Of a DNA stretch of 64,000 bases, positions 1 through 11,164 are shown piece by piece. Where the stretch lies: positions 45,773,097 to 45,837,096 of the forward strand of contig NC_077242.1 in assembly GCF_947179165.1 (NCBI RefSeq). The letters run 5' to 3'. Made by a program: the position numbers and the translations under genes. Position 1 is the stretch's first letter, and every line of letters starts with the position of its first letter. Source of the DNA: Solanum dulcamara. Its lineage: Eukaryota; Streptophyta; Magnoliopsida; Solanales; Solanaceae. The notes below the pieces were generated by a model. The model was not told the DNA's origin, searched no databases, and saw only the letters and a list, made by a program, of their open reading frames with translations.

Positions 1-798
1 GAGATATAGTGGGTGTGTCTTATTGTGATAATTGTGGTGTGCTTATTCCTTTAAGGTTATAAGTGTGGAGGAGGAGCGAGATGAGGTTTTTTTATATGTA
101 ATAGGTAGGTAAAAATATTTGGTGTACGTTTTAGTAAAAGTAAATGAAATTACGGGTATAGAAATGCTAAGGTAGACATAAAAATTCTTAAGTGATGTTG
201 ACTTCAAGAAATCCATAAATTGATTAAAATAATAGGCTTGAATGTCTGGTTATTTTTATGTGAATGATTGCAGTAGGCCATTGAAGAATTCTTGTTAAAA
301 GTTTCAAGTAAGTGTATTAGTGTAGTAAAAAGGAGTAGTATTCCCTACAGGAAAGTCCCTGCAGAGGTATAGAACATGAATCCCCGTAGTTCAGATTAGT
401 ATGATCATCTTATGGGTAGCACCTTGTGACTTTCAGTTAGACTTGAACTTCGTGAGAACATGCAGTTAGATTTAGGCTTTGGTGTGAGCTATAAGTTTCA
501 GCAAATGAGGTATAATATTCAAAAAGAAAAGCATAGTAGAGAAGAGTTGCGAAGCTTGAAAGCTATCAGGCATATCGCATAATACATTATAGTCTTATTC
601 GTATATCATGCCCGTAATTCTATTCCCAAAATTTATGAGAAATTTTGATGAAAGTGTTTTAGGAAATACTCCTTTTCATGTTTCAAATTGAGTATCTATT
701 TGTGCGTGAATGTTTCAGTTTCTGCATTGCATTCGCGCCTTATGTATTTTCCTAGCTTAGTCATCATTTGAGGATGAATGATCCCAAGGGGTAGATAT
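1..798 (+). mobile_element. 3' internal end of element A, copy 1
   Basis: This is non-coding sequence that matches 4259-5056 almost base for base. It ends in the arrangement found upstream of the 3' LTR in chromoviruses: a short inverted repeat (ATTTGAGGATGAAT, about 768-781), then a purine-rich CCAAGGGGTAGATATT, then the LTR start TGTAAC at 799. No reading frame of gag or pol can be recognised. The element enters from the left, so its body is outside the window. Confidence 0.6.
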
Positions 799-2270
799 TG
801 TAACTCCCCAAAATATTTTAAGCTAAGACCGAGCCATTCTTCAGATGCATATAGGCTAAAACTCAATGGCTTCTAGTTGTATGTATTTGTTTGGATCAAT
901 TCCTAAGTATTTAAAGTGTATTATTACATGTGGTTTAGAATCATATGGGATCTCTAACACCAAGTATAGTCCAAAACACTTCTATCGGCTAAGTGTTCGC
1001 ATGAGTCCATATAAGGGTCAAATTCAAACAACCATATCTCTCAATACATAAAGAGTTAGGTGGTCATGACCTATCAAATTATATTTCTACAAGTCTTGTT
1101 TCAAAGCCACCAAGATTGCATCAATTGGAGTTCGGAGTAAAATGTTATGGCTATTCTACCAGAGACGCTCCAACCTGGTAGAGGTCCGCGATGTAGAGAG
1201 GGTACAGACTTCATTGCCTATGCTGAACAACGTCTTCTTTATTTTTTGAGGGTATTTTTGTCCTATTAACCTTTGGGGAGTTATTTAATGTCCCTAAATG
1301 TATAGAAAATAAGTTTTTATAGTTAAAAATCCTCTCGTTCACTTCTATCTTGAATGTTCAAGAATTTTTAAGAACACATTAAGTTAGGGTTCTTTTTCAA
1401 GGTTCTTCATCAATATAAGTTCTTCTCCCTGGATTTCAAGCCTTTCAACAAAAAATTATTCGTCTATTCATGAATTACTAAGAGAAATCTTAAATCTTAA
1501 TATAGGGTTTTCGAGAAAATAAATCCCAAAATTTCAAGAGAGGATCTTTTGATTGTTCTTATTCAAGTTACAATTCTTTATCAAAGTTTGTGGAGCGTTT
1601 AAGGTATTACCGTAAGGCTATTTATAGTGTTGGATTGAGTTCGTCCATGCGCCCTACATTTAAATTCCATCGTTAGAGTTTCAGAGTTGAGTTCTAGCCC
1701 TAATTCTATTTGGTTTTGAATGAATTAATTCTTCCTTCGTTAAGTTCCATGTAAATATTTTGATTTTAAAATTGTTTCTATATAATTCAACTATCGAATT
1801 TATCGTTCATGCTTACATTCACATGAACTTTTATTGAATTGATGTCTATTGCTTTCAATATGTATTATTTTGCCTTAAAGATGGCGAATTTTATGCGTTG
1901 AGTAAAATATGAGTTTTTAGGGAACATGAGCGTCCCAAATATATATAATATAATTGAGTCATAAATATTGATATTTCTGAGTTTAAGCATGATTTTACTA
2001 ATCTTGACGAGTTAGTATTTTTACTAATAATTATATTTGAGAAAGGAATTTTGAGCATGATGTATCACTTGAGTTTCGAAGTCTCTTACTATAAATTTTG
2101 AACGTGAGTTTTACCAAGTGTGCACGAGACTAAGAGTTTATGAATTTATGTATTTTGAGACTGAGTTGATAAATTAAGAGCTATATTTTATATATTTACT
2201 AAGTTGAGAGGTATAACTATTTTAAAGAGGATGTAATGATGTTTGAGAAGAGTTGACGTTAAATTGATGT
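799..2270 (+). repeat. Element A LTR, 5' part, copy 1
   Basis: Begins TGTAACTCCCCAAAATATTT and matches 5057-6501. It contains AT-rich leader-like sequence with no gene. It stops at GATGT (2266-2270), where a reverse-strand LTR begins. The same junction with the same GATGT occurs in the second copy, so the junction existed before the segment was duplicated. The short open frame at 866-1051 is not a gene. Confidence 0.7.
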
Positions 2271-3609
2271 TGCCACAACTCGATTTCTCAGGTAATGATG
2301 GCACCTACTATAACTACCTGTAGGTAAGCCAACCATAACCCGGAATGATTAGTAAAGGATTTAAGGGCAGAAACTAATCATGAATAGGGAATTCTAATAT
2401 AGAAAAAAAATAAGTGGAAGCAAAGCCAAAACCTGATATATACAACTAAGTATCCCTCCAACAACCTAAAGGTCACAAGTATAGAGCTGCTACAACAGAA
2501 AAGTCGAGTATAAGTCACAAAAGTGGACCAAAAATAAATACATCAACTGACTAGTCTCAGAAATGTAAAAGACAAGTCATCCAAGCTGAAGGAGACAAAA
2601 ATGATCTCAAAATAGCAAGTGCTCACCCTCTTCATAAAACTTGCTTGAAACATCATTCAAGACCTTGCATGAGTCATTCATAATCATTCATTGGAAATTC
2701 TTTGAAATTCGTAATCAAGACTTATACTTGAATATAAGGTAAAAAGATAAATATATGATCAATTGACTTGCAAATCATGAAATTGGATTGAAAGCATGCA
2801 TGATCATAGACATTAGAAGCATAATTGAAAATACCCATAATCCTTATCATGAACCCTAAAGATCAATGTAGGAAAATTCATAGAAAAACTCTTCAATTCC
2901 ATACAATAACCATCAATATATATTGAAATAGATTCATATACACAATTTGAATCGTAATTCATGTAATTGAAATAAAGATCATAAAATCCATAAAAATACA
3001 ACTTGAATTTATCAAAAAGATGAGAATTTGTTGGACTCAATGGGTGAAAAGTACCCTTGGATGAATCACCCACATACCTTGAATGAGAAGACCAAAGAAG
3101 CTTGAAGGAATTTGGACCTTTGATGGAGAACTTGAGAGAATTCCTTGAATGTCTTCAATGGAGTTTTTGAAAGTTTTGTAGAGAGAATTATTTGAATAGA
3201 TGAATTATGGTAGAATGAGATGACTAGGGGTTTCAGTTAGTTTATATAGTCAAATAAGGTTCTAAAGACATCCAGGTTCATTAACTAACAGTTAGGGAAA
3301 TGTCTAAATTGTCCCTACTTAACTGAATTTGGACGAAAAAGTAAACCCAAGTCTGCGACACAGGCTTGTTCCTCGATATGACAATTTTGAGCGAATGAAA
3401 ATTTCGCCAAATTTTAACTTGGGGAAAAATTGTCACTGTGGGGGAGAAGGTCCATAATGCGGACATGTCTTGCACCCTTCTAGAAATGCAGTTTCTGGAA
3501 AAATTAATCTTCCAGGATACTTGACCTAAAAATCCTCTGAGGTCATTTACCCAATGCTTAAGCTTATAATAACATATTCCAACCTTCAAAAAAATCTTAG
3601 ATATTACAC
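2271..3609 (-). repeat. Reverse-strand LTR, G-related recombinant
   Basis: Begins TGCCACAACTCGATTTCTC, a mutated form of the G LTR end TGTCATGACCCGATTTCTC, and follows G closely up to about 2629. Beyond that it carries unrelated AT-rich sequence and ends ...TTAGATATTACA at 3609, which reads TGTAATATCTAA on the minus strand and is a plausible LTR start. The flank after 3609 is CAATT and not GATGT, so the two ends do not share a target duplication. The simplest reading is a recombinant between two LTR types. No coding capacity was seen; the frames at 2813-3073 and 3281-3589 look like chance. Confidence 0.5.
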
Positions 3610-5056
3610 AATTATAGAAAGACTTCTATAGAAGTAGGATGAAGTTAAGAGAGACATCTTAGAAAGAAGCACTAGAAGGAATCTTAATACCTGCCCTTAG
3701 AGAGTCCAGTAAACATGAGATGAGTATTAGAGTTAAGCGAATATAGTCCATTTTAGAGAATATGGAATATGTCCATAGCCATATAGAATCATTCCGTAGA
3801 CTTAGGGCGGTAACCTTCAAGCTAAGGGGGAGATAATGATGTGATGAACTAAAGTATGTTTTTTTAGATTTAGGTAGTGATGAGTTGACCAGGATAAGAC
3901 ATCAATTCTTTTCTGTCTCAAATATATTTCTTATATTCTAGTCGAAGTGATACCTTACTCTTGTCTTGTGTATCAGCACTATACTTTTGGCCTAGACCCA
4001 TGTACCTCATGTTGATTCATGTTCATGCTCGGTTCCTAGAATGAGAAGTGGTAACTTAATTCAACAATCCCATTCTTATTCCATGAATCTAAGAAAATCC
4101 AGTCCAATGTTATATGAATAATGTTACGTCATGTCTATTCTCTTATCAAATTTCTTGAATGAATCATACATATGATCTTTTGTCATAAGCCTTTCTAGTG
4201 ATCCTTTCTTTTAAGTCTTGATAGTGACGCTGATGGTAGTAGTTGAGTTATGGTAGATGGGATATAGTGGGTGTGTCTTATTGTGATAATTGTGGTGTGC
4301 TTATTCCTTTAAGGTTATAAATGTGGAGGAGGAGCGAGATGAGGTTTTTTTTATATGTAATAGGTAGGTAAAAATATTTGGTGTACCTTTTAGTAGAAGT
4401 AAATGAAATTACGGGTATAGAAATGCTAAAGTAGACATAAACATTCTTAAGTGATGTTGATTTCAAGATATTCATAAATTGATTAAAATAATAGGCTTGA
4501 GTGTCTGGTTGTTTTTATGTGAATGATTGCAGTAGGCCATTGAAGAATTCTTGTTAAAAGTTTCAAGTAAGTGTATTAGTGTAGTAAAAAGGAGTAGTAT
4601 TCCCTACAGGAAAGTCCCTGCAGAGGTATAGAACATAAATTCCGTAGTTCAGATTAGTATGATCATCTTATGGGTAGCACCTTGTGACTTTCAGTTAGGC
4701 TTGAACTTCGTGAGAACATGCAGTTAGAGTTAGGCTTTGGTGTGAGCTATAAGTTTCAGTAAATAAGGTGTAGTATTCAGAAAGAAGAGCATAGTAGAGA
4801 AGAGTTGCGATGCTTGAAAGCTATTAGGAGTATCACATAATACATAATAGTCTTATTCTAATATCATGCCCATAATTCTCCTCCCAAAAGTTATGAGAAA
4901 TTATGATGAAAGTGTTTTAGGTAATACTCCTTTTCATGTTTCAAATCGAGTATCTATTTGTGTGTGAATGTTTCAGTTTCTGCATTGCATTCGGGCCTTA
5001 TGTATTTTCCTAGCTTAGTCATCATTCGAGGATGAATGATCCCAATGGGTAGATAT
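3610..5056 (+). mobile_element. Internal 3' region of element A, copy 2
   Basis: Non-coding. Positions 4259-5056 repeat 1-798; 3610-4258 is unique in the window. A purine run AAGCTAAGGGGGAGATAATG at about 3820-3840 looks like a polypurine tract and may mark another element's 3' end. The end of the region carries the inverted repeat CATTCGAGGATGAATG (5023-5038) and a decayed purine tract before the LTR. Confidence 0.5.
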
Positions 5057-6861
5057 TGTAACTCCCCAAAATATTTTAAGCTAAGACCCGAGCCATTCTT
5101 CATATGCATATAGGCCCATACTCGATGACTTCTAGTTGTATGTGTTTTTTTGAATCATTTCCTAAGTATTTATAGTGTATTATTACATGTGGTTTAGAAT
5201 CATATGGGATCTCTAACACCAAGTCTAGTTCAAAGAATTTCTATCGGCTAGTTTTCGCATGAGTCCATATAAGGATCAAATTTAAATAGCCATATCTCTC
5301 AATCCATAAAGAGTTAGGTGGCCCATGACCTATCAAATTATATTTCTATGAGTCTTGTTTTCAAAGCCACCAAGATTGCATCAATTGGAGTTTGGAGTAA
5401 AACGTTATGGCTATTTTACCAGAGATTCTCCAACCTGGTAGAGGTCCGCGAAGCACAGAAATTATAGACTTCATTGCCTATGCTGAACGACGTCTCTTTT
5501 ATTTTTTGAGGGTATTTTTGTCCTATGAACCTTTGGGGAGTTATTTAATGTCCCTAAATGTGTAGAAAATAAGTTTTTTAGTTAAAAATCCTCTCATTCA
5601 CTTCTAACTTGAACGCTCAAGAATTTTCAAGAACACATCAAGTTAGGGTTCTCTTTCAAGGTTCTTCATCAAGGTTAGTTCTTCTCCATAGATTTCAAGC
5701 CTTTCAACAAAAAATTATTAGTATATTCATGAATTACTAAGAGAAATCTTAAATCTTAACATAGGGTTTCCGAGAAAATGAATCCCAAAATTTCAAGAGA
5801 GGGTCTTTTGATTGTTCTTCTTCAAGTTAGGATTGTTCATCAAAGTTTGTGGAGCGTTTAAGGTATGTAAGGCTATTTATAGTATTTGATTGAGTTTTTC
5901 CATGCGCCCAACGTTTAAATTTCATCGTTAGACTTTCAGAGTTGTGTTTTAGCCCTAATTCTATTTAGTTTTGAATGAATTAATTCTTCCTTCGTTGAGT
6001 TCCATGTAAATGTTTTGAGATTAGAATTGTTTCTATATAATTCAACTATCGAATTTATTGTTCATGCTTACATTCACATGAACTCTTATTGAATTGATGT
6101 TTATTACTTTCAATATGCATTATTTTGCATTAAAGATGGCGAATTTTATGCATTGAGTAAAAGAATTGTTTTTAGGGAAAATGAGCATCCTAATGTATAT
6201 ATTATAATCTGAGTTTAAGAATGATTTTACTAAACTTGATGAGTTACTATTTTTACTAATAATCATATTTGAGAAAGGAATTTTGAGCATGATTTATCAC
6301 TTGAGTTTCGAAGTCTCTAACTACAAATTTTGACCATGAGTGTTACCAAGTCTACATGAGACTAAGAGTATATTAATTTATATATTTTGATACTGAGTTG
6401 ATAATTAAGAGCTATATTTTATATATTTCCTGAGTTGAGAGGTATAACTATTTTAAAGAGGGTGTAATGATGTTTGAGAAGTGTTGACGTTAAATTGATG
6501 TTGTCATGACCCGATTTCTCAGGTCATGATGACATCTACTATAACCCACCAGTAGGTAAGCTAACCATAACCCGGAACGACAAGTATTTGATGTGAGGGT
6601 AGAAACTAATCATGAATAGGGAATTCTAACATAGAAAAAAAATAAGCAGAATCAACGCCAAAACCTGATATATACAACTAAGAATCCCTCCCACAATCTG
6701 TAGGTCACAAGTGTAGAGCTGCTATAACATAAAAGTCGAGTACAAGTTCCAAAAGTAGATCAAAAATAAATACATCAACTGGCTAGTCTCAGGAATGCAA
6801 AAGACAAGCCATCAATGTCGAAGGAGACAAAAATGATCTCAAAATGGCAAGTGCTTACCCT
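4259..6861 (+). repeat. Long direct repeat, copy 2
   Basis: Partner of 1-2629. After 6861 (ACCCTAGTCTCC...) it departs from copy 1 (ACCCTCTTCATA...), which marks the breakpoint. Confidence 0.8.
5057..6501 (+). repeat. Element A LTR, 5' part, copy 2
   Basis: Begins TGTAACTCCCCAAAATATTT and runs to the target duplication GATGT (6497-6501), where solo LTR G is inserted on the reverse strand. The A LTR resumes at 28578. The continuity is supported by the third A copy at 40645-41909, which crosses the insertion point without interruption (around 40930-40960). Confidence 0.75.
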
Positions 6862-7299
6862 AGTCTCCGGAGCTGACCGCAATAGGCTTGATCTATCTAC
6901 GATGGTAGCTGGTGCTCGATCCTGCAGCAAGAAAGTAGATGCAGAGTGTAGTGTGAGTACCAAGACAACAGGTACCCAATAGGCATCATAGGCCGATTGA
7001 GCAAAAAAGGTAAAAATAATATCTAAAAGAGGAATAAGCCTAAATAGGAAGCGTAATAAACATCTAAGGTGGAAAAATTACTAGCTAAGAGAACTACAAC
7101 TAACTACACCCAACTAGGCCCCCATATGCCAAGCCAGGACACTCGTGCGTAAGTTAAGATTAAAATACAAACGAACCCCCATAAGCCCACTGAGTGCAAA
7201 AAATAGCTAATACTACCGAGGCTAGGAACCAAGAATCTGTGATGCCAAGAACCAAAGAACCATGTCATTTCTAGACCAAGAATCGATGAACTAGAAATG

Positions 7300-7530
7300 G
7301 TTTAGGGTTCGAGGTTGGGACTGAGACCTAGATTCTCGCCCGTGTATTTAAGGTGGTCGAGGCCGGGGCTAGATACCCGGATGCTTTCCATAACACATCA
7401 ATACGATCGAGGCTGGGGCTGGGTACCTAGATGCTCGCCATACTAGCAAGTCGGCAAAGGCTAGGGCTGGGTATCCGGATGCTCCCTAATGGAAATAGAG
7501 AACAGAGGCTGGAGTTGGGTACCCGGATGC
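7300..7530. repeat. Degenerate ~50-bp tandem repeats in G
   Basis: Five imperfect copies of a phrase close to GAGGCTGGGGCTGGGTACCC followed by GGATGCTCGCC start near 7308, 7360, 7411, 7458 and 7506. Spacing is close to 50 bases. Confidence 0.7.
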
Positions 7531-8807
7531 TTATAGATAATTATCCCAAGGTACAGAATAATCTCGTTTCTAACTGGATGATAATAGTTTCGAGAATCTC
7601 TTTCCCAATAAGCCAACTAATATGCCGCTAAGGCTTGAACCGGAGCCGAAATCGAACGCTCACAAAATCTAGTTTCGCCAACACATCTCGAAGGTCAAAG
7701 TAATGCCGAGTTATAGATGAGGGTGTTCTTAAGAGCTAGGTTACCACCTAGCTAAGGCCAAACTACCAGGCACTAGCTTACTACGTTATTCTACAAGGAT
7801 CTAATTCCGCCAGAGCGATGCTGGTGCAACTAAGGCAAGTATACAACCTATACTAAGGCTAACATGCTCCACAATATGAACTACATAAGCATTTAACTCT
7901 TCTTACAATACCAACAAATAACGAAAAGGAATATATGCTTCTAATTACCCAAAAAACCCCGATAAAAGTCTAAAACATGATTTCTAAAACCTAAGATGTA
8001 CAAATAAGTTACCCAACCCAAATTCCATCTATTTCAACATGCTTTCACACAATCCTGCTCAATCTAAAGAAAGAAAAGTCGTAGCCTACCTGTAGGTCTA
8101 TCAGGTGCGCTCTAAATCACTATGCTGGAGATTTTCCTTTCCGATCAGCCTCGAACACTGCCACGCTATCAAAAACATCATTACAACATCGTTAAATTTA
8201 TATTTTTTGGAGATGGAGCTATTTCAGGGTCTAAAATGAGAAATATGGAACTCATGTCGGAATTCACCCTAAAAATAGATTCTAAATAATGCCCCAAGCT
8301 CAAAGATCAAATTACAACATAATTCGGGGTGTAAAAATCAACGCGAAATGATAATGCAATAAAATGCTCATAATTTGGAGTAAAAAGGTGAAAATGGCAG
8401 CATCTTTGATCAATGATTTCTCAAAATCGAAACTCTTGAGTCCAAAAATATTATACCATGATATTCCTTGCAAAACCCCTATAACTTAGACTCAATATTT
8501 ACTAAAAATGGAGCTCATATGATCAATATACAATCTCCTAAAGTTTTAACAAAAATTCATTTCAAAATTGACCAAAACAGTAGCTAATTTTGTAAATTTA
8601 CCTCACACAACGCCTCCTCTTAAGATTCTGTGTTCACCACCGAATTCCCCACAAAATTCTCTTGAGTTTAGACTTTTAAATTGTCAAATTCGGGCTTTTA
8701 TTGAAGGAGAAATCGAGGTTTGAAATGAAGAAGTGAAGCTGAAATTCGTTCTCGGTCTTTTATTAAAAGGCCATGATTTGGCCTTTGCAAACGGGGCCTA
8801 AGTAGCT

Positions 8808-8940
8808 CGCGAATGCGGAGGTCAGGAAACTTGGCCTTCACGAATGCGGAGGAAAAAGCCCTACACCTCCGCGAATGCAGAGAATAAGAACTTGGGTCTC
8901 CACGAATGTGGCCAGGGGCCCACATTTGCGGAGAACAAAA
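8808..8940. repeat. CGCGAATGCGGAG short repeats in G
   Basis: Copies of C(G/A)CGAATGCGGAG or close variants occur near 8808, 8839, 8870 and 8901, about 31 bases apart. A related CACATTTGCGGAG follows near 8930. Confidence 0.6.
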
Positions 8941-9549
8941 ACTCCTGCACCAGATATCAGCTAAACATTCCAATGGGGTGCTCAGAATTCTTTTGGTATC
9001 CTATGTATAAAAATGAGCTATGCTATCCCACAAAATTTGATATTCTGGAATAAATGAAATAATTAAAATTTCCATATGAGGTCATTACAACTGAAAGTGG
9101 GTAGCACAATCTAGTGCCATTTTGAGCCAAATCCCATAACAGGCCTCAAGATTAGACCGAAAGCCTCGGAAAACAAATTAAAGGCTATTCTAGACCAAAC
9201 TCGACATTGCGCACTGTCAGAATTTTCATCCAAGCACATTTTTCAAGAATATTGACCAAAGTCAACCATGAGCCAAATTTTGAAGACAAAAGTGCCAAAT
9301 GGTCTCAAACTCGTATCGAGTTCCTTTGTACTCATGTTGACCATGATACTAGCCTTATTTGACCATTCCAAAGCTGATAGAACCGTTAGAATTCTATTGT
9401 GAGATTTTTTTCCTAAAGTTATGACCAAAGTCAATTTTCTAAGTTATAAAATCTTCAAAATAAGGAAGTAGGTTTAAAACCCAAACAAACGACCAGGTGA
9501 TTGCGCTACCAGTGCAAGTAGGTCATAAATGACCTGTGGTCACTATAGG

Positions 9550-10739
9550 TGTTACACCCCATACTTTTAAACTCGAAATGTCTCTTAAGTTCCTTAGATA
9601 TTATAATATGAGCCGGATACGCTATGACACAATCAAACAACTCTAAGAAGGGGAGAATGTGATACCCCATAGTAGAGAAGGTTGGAAATAGAGTCATAAG
9701 AATCCGGAAGGAATTGGAGGCCAAGTGATGAGGCGTAGGACTCGATTTACCCACATAAGCTACTAACTTGGAAGACCTACATACCAAAGCTACTTGAGTA
9801 TGTACCAAGTTTATGTAGCATGGATTACATAGGCTTTTAAAATAAGATGAGATTATGAACCCACGAGGGGGAGGAGAAGATGACACATGATAGCCAATGA
9901 AAGTGTGACACGTGGTAGTACCTCAAGCAAGCAGATGACCCACCTTCTTGGGGTCAAGTAGGTGATCCACCTGCTTGGGGTAGGTGGGCTCCACTACCAC
10001 ATGGGAGCCCCACCTTGCTTGCATGGACACGGTGACCTAATAGGGGCTGGACACGTATCCCCCTTAGGGGATGACATGTGTTACCTCTTGGGACCACCCA
10101 TATATGTATATATGTAACTTATACAGCAGTTCCTACACTTAAACATCAGCCAAAGATCAAGAAAACAAACCCTAATCCTAGAGAGAAAAACATGACGACT
10201 TAGTGTAGCCCAAAACGGAAAGCAAGCAGCCACGGTGTATGGAGGTATTAATACTATAAAATCATGGCTTATTGTAGCCCAAAACGGACAGCAAGCAGCC
10301 ACGGTGTTTAAAGCATGCTAAAGAAGTTCCGAGGCATAATTTTGGCGAGTTTTGACCAATTTCGGGTAAGGTAAGGCTTCTCCTTTAAATTTGGACTTTA
10401 TGGGGTCATTATGAAGTGTATTATACACCTTGTATATTTTGGAAGTGTAAGAAAGTCGTGGAAATGCCCAACGTTCGAAATAAACTAAATTGGATTCATT
10501 ATAGTTAAATTATAGTCGAAATGAGGCATTGTGCGTGTGGGGGATGCTGCTGGTTGTGTGGTGGTGTGTTGCAGGGCCTAAAAGTGTTCAAAAGGAGGTG
10601 GGTGAGCTTCTGGTTTCAGCCACACAACCCCCCCACTTTGTACGGTTAAAGGTTTTGCAAAACGGAAACTAGAAACCTTATTTTGGTATCGTAGTTTCGA
10701 GTGAGTCGTTTCGAGTTTATATTGTGTAATGTTGCCATG

Positions 10740-10776
<37 letters not shown>

Positions 10777-11164
10777 CTGCTGGTTATGTTGTTGGTTGGA
10801 TTTAGGTATTAAGGATGTAATTGAAAATTCAGATAGGGCACATTATAGAGGAGGTGCTGCCCGATTTCTGTTAACTCGTTAACTAATTAAAAAACTAATC
10901 GAGAAGACGAATAAGGAAATAAATTTCATGAATACTAAGGTGCAACTTAAGATATTCAAAAGTCAAGAGTGGTAGATATTCGTATTACTTTCTTGTTAAA
11001 TAGGTTTAAAGGACGACGAGGCGAACGGGATAAATAGTAATTCATAAGAGGTATGTAAAGCTTTCTCTTGGCATTTTTTGGTATAAGTACGTACAACTAT
11101 CTTTCTTTTCTTTTGGAAAGTCTTAGCCTTAAGTGAATTGTATGTGAAATGAGGGGATAATTCC
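9550..11164 (+). repeat. Element C 5' LTR, first part
   Basis: Starts TGTTACACCCCATACTTTTA. It contains a CCTACTTG-type repeat block (about 9930-9990), a TATA-like stretch (about 10088-10100), an AT microsatellite (10741-10773) and a 34-bp local duplication absent from the 3' LTR. It is interrupted at ATTCC (11160-11164) by element B. Confidence 0.85.
10741..10773. repeat. (TA)n microsatellite
   Basis: An uninterrupted TA run of 33 bases in the 5' LTR of C. The corresponding place in the 3' LTR (about 26538-26552) has a much shorter run, so it expanded or contracted after insertion. Confidence 0.95.

Larger units (their letters stand above)
1..2629 (+). repeat. Long direct repeat, copy 1
   Basis: Aligns with 4259-6861 at an offset of about 4258 bases at its start, shrinking slightly through small indels. 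The repeat covers the A internal end, the A LTR and the first 360 bases of the reverse G LTR. Its left edge is outside the window. Confidence 0.8.
6502..9549 (-). repeat. Solo LTR G, main part (reverse strand)
   Basis: Begins TGTCATGACCCGATTTCTC directly after GATGT. The remaining 59 bases lie beyond element C at 28514-28572, ending ATTATA (a mutated TGTAAT start on the minus strand) and followed by GATGT. Excluding C this gives about 3.1 kb bounded by a perfect 5-bp duplication. No internal region, PBS or second LTR was seen, so it is called a solo LTR. It contains two degenerate short-repeat blocks (7300-7530 and 8808-8940). Confidence 0.7.
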
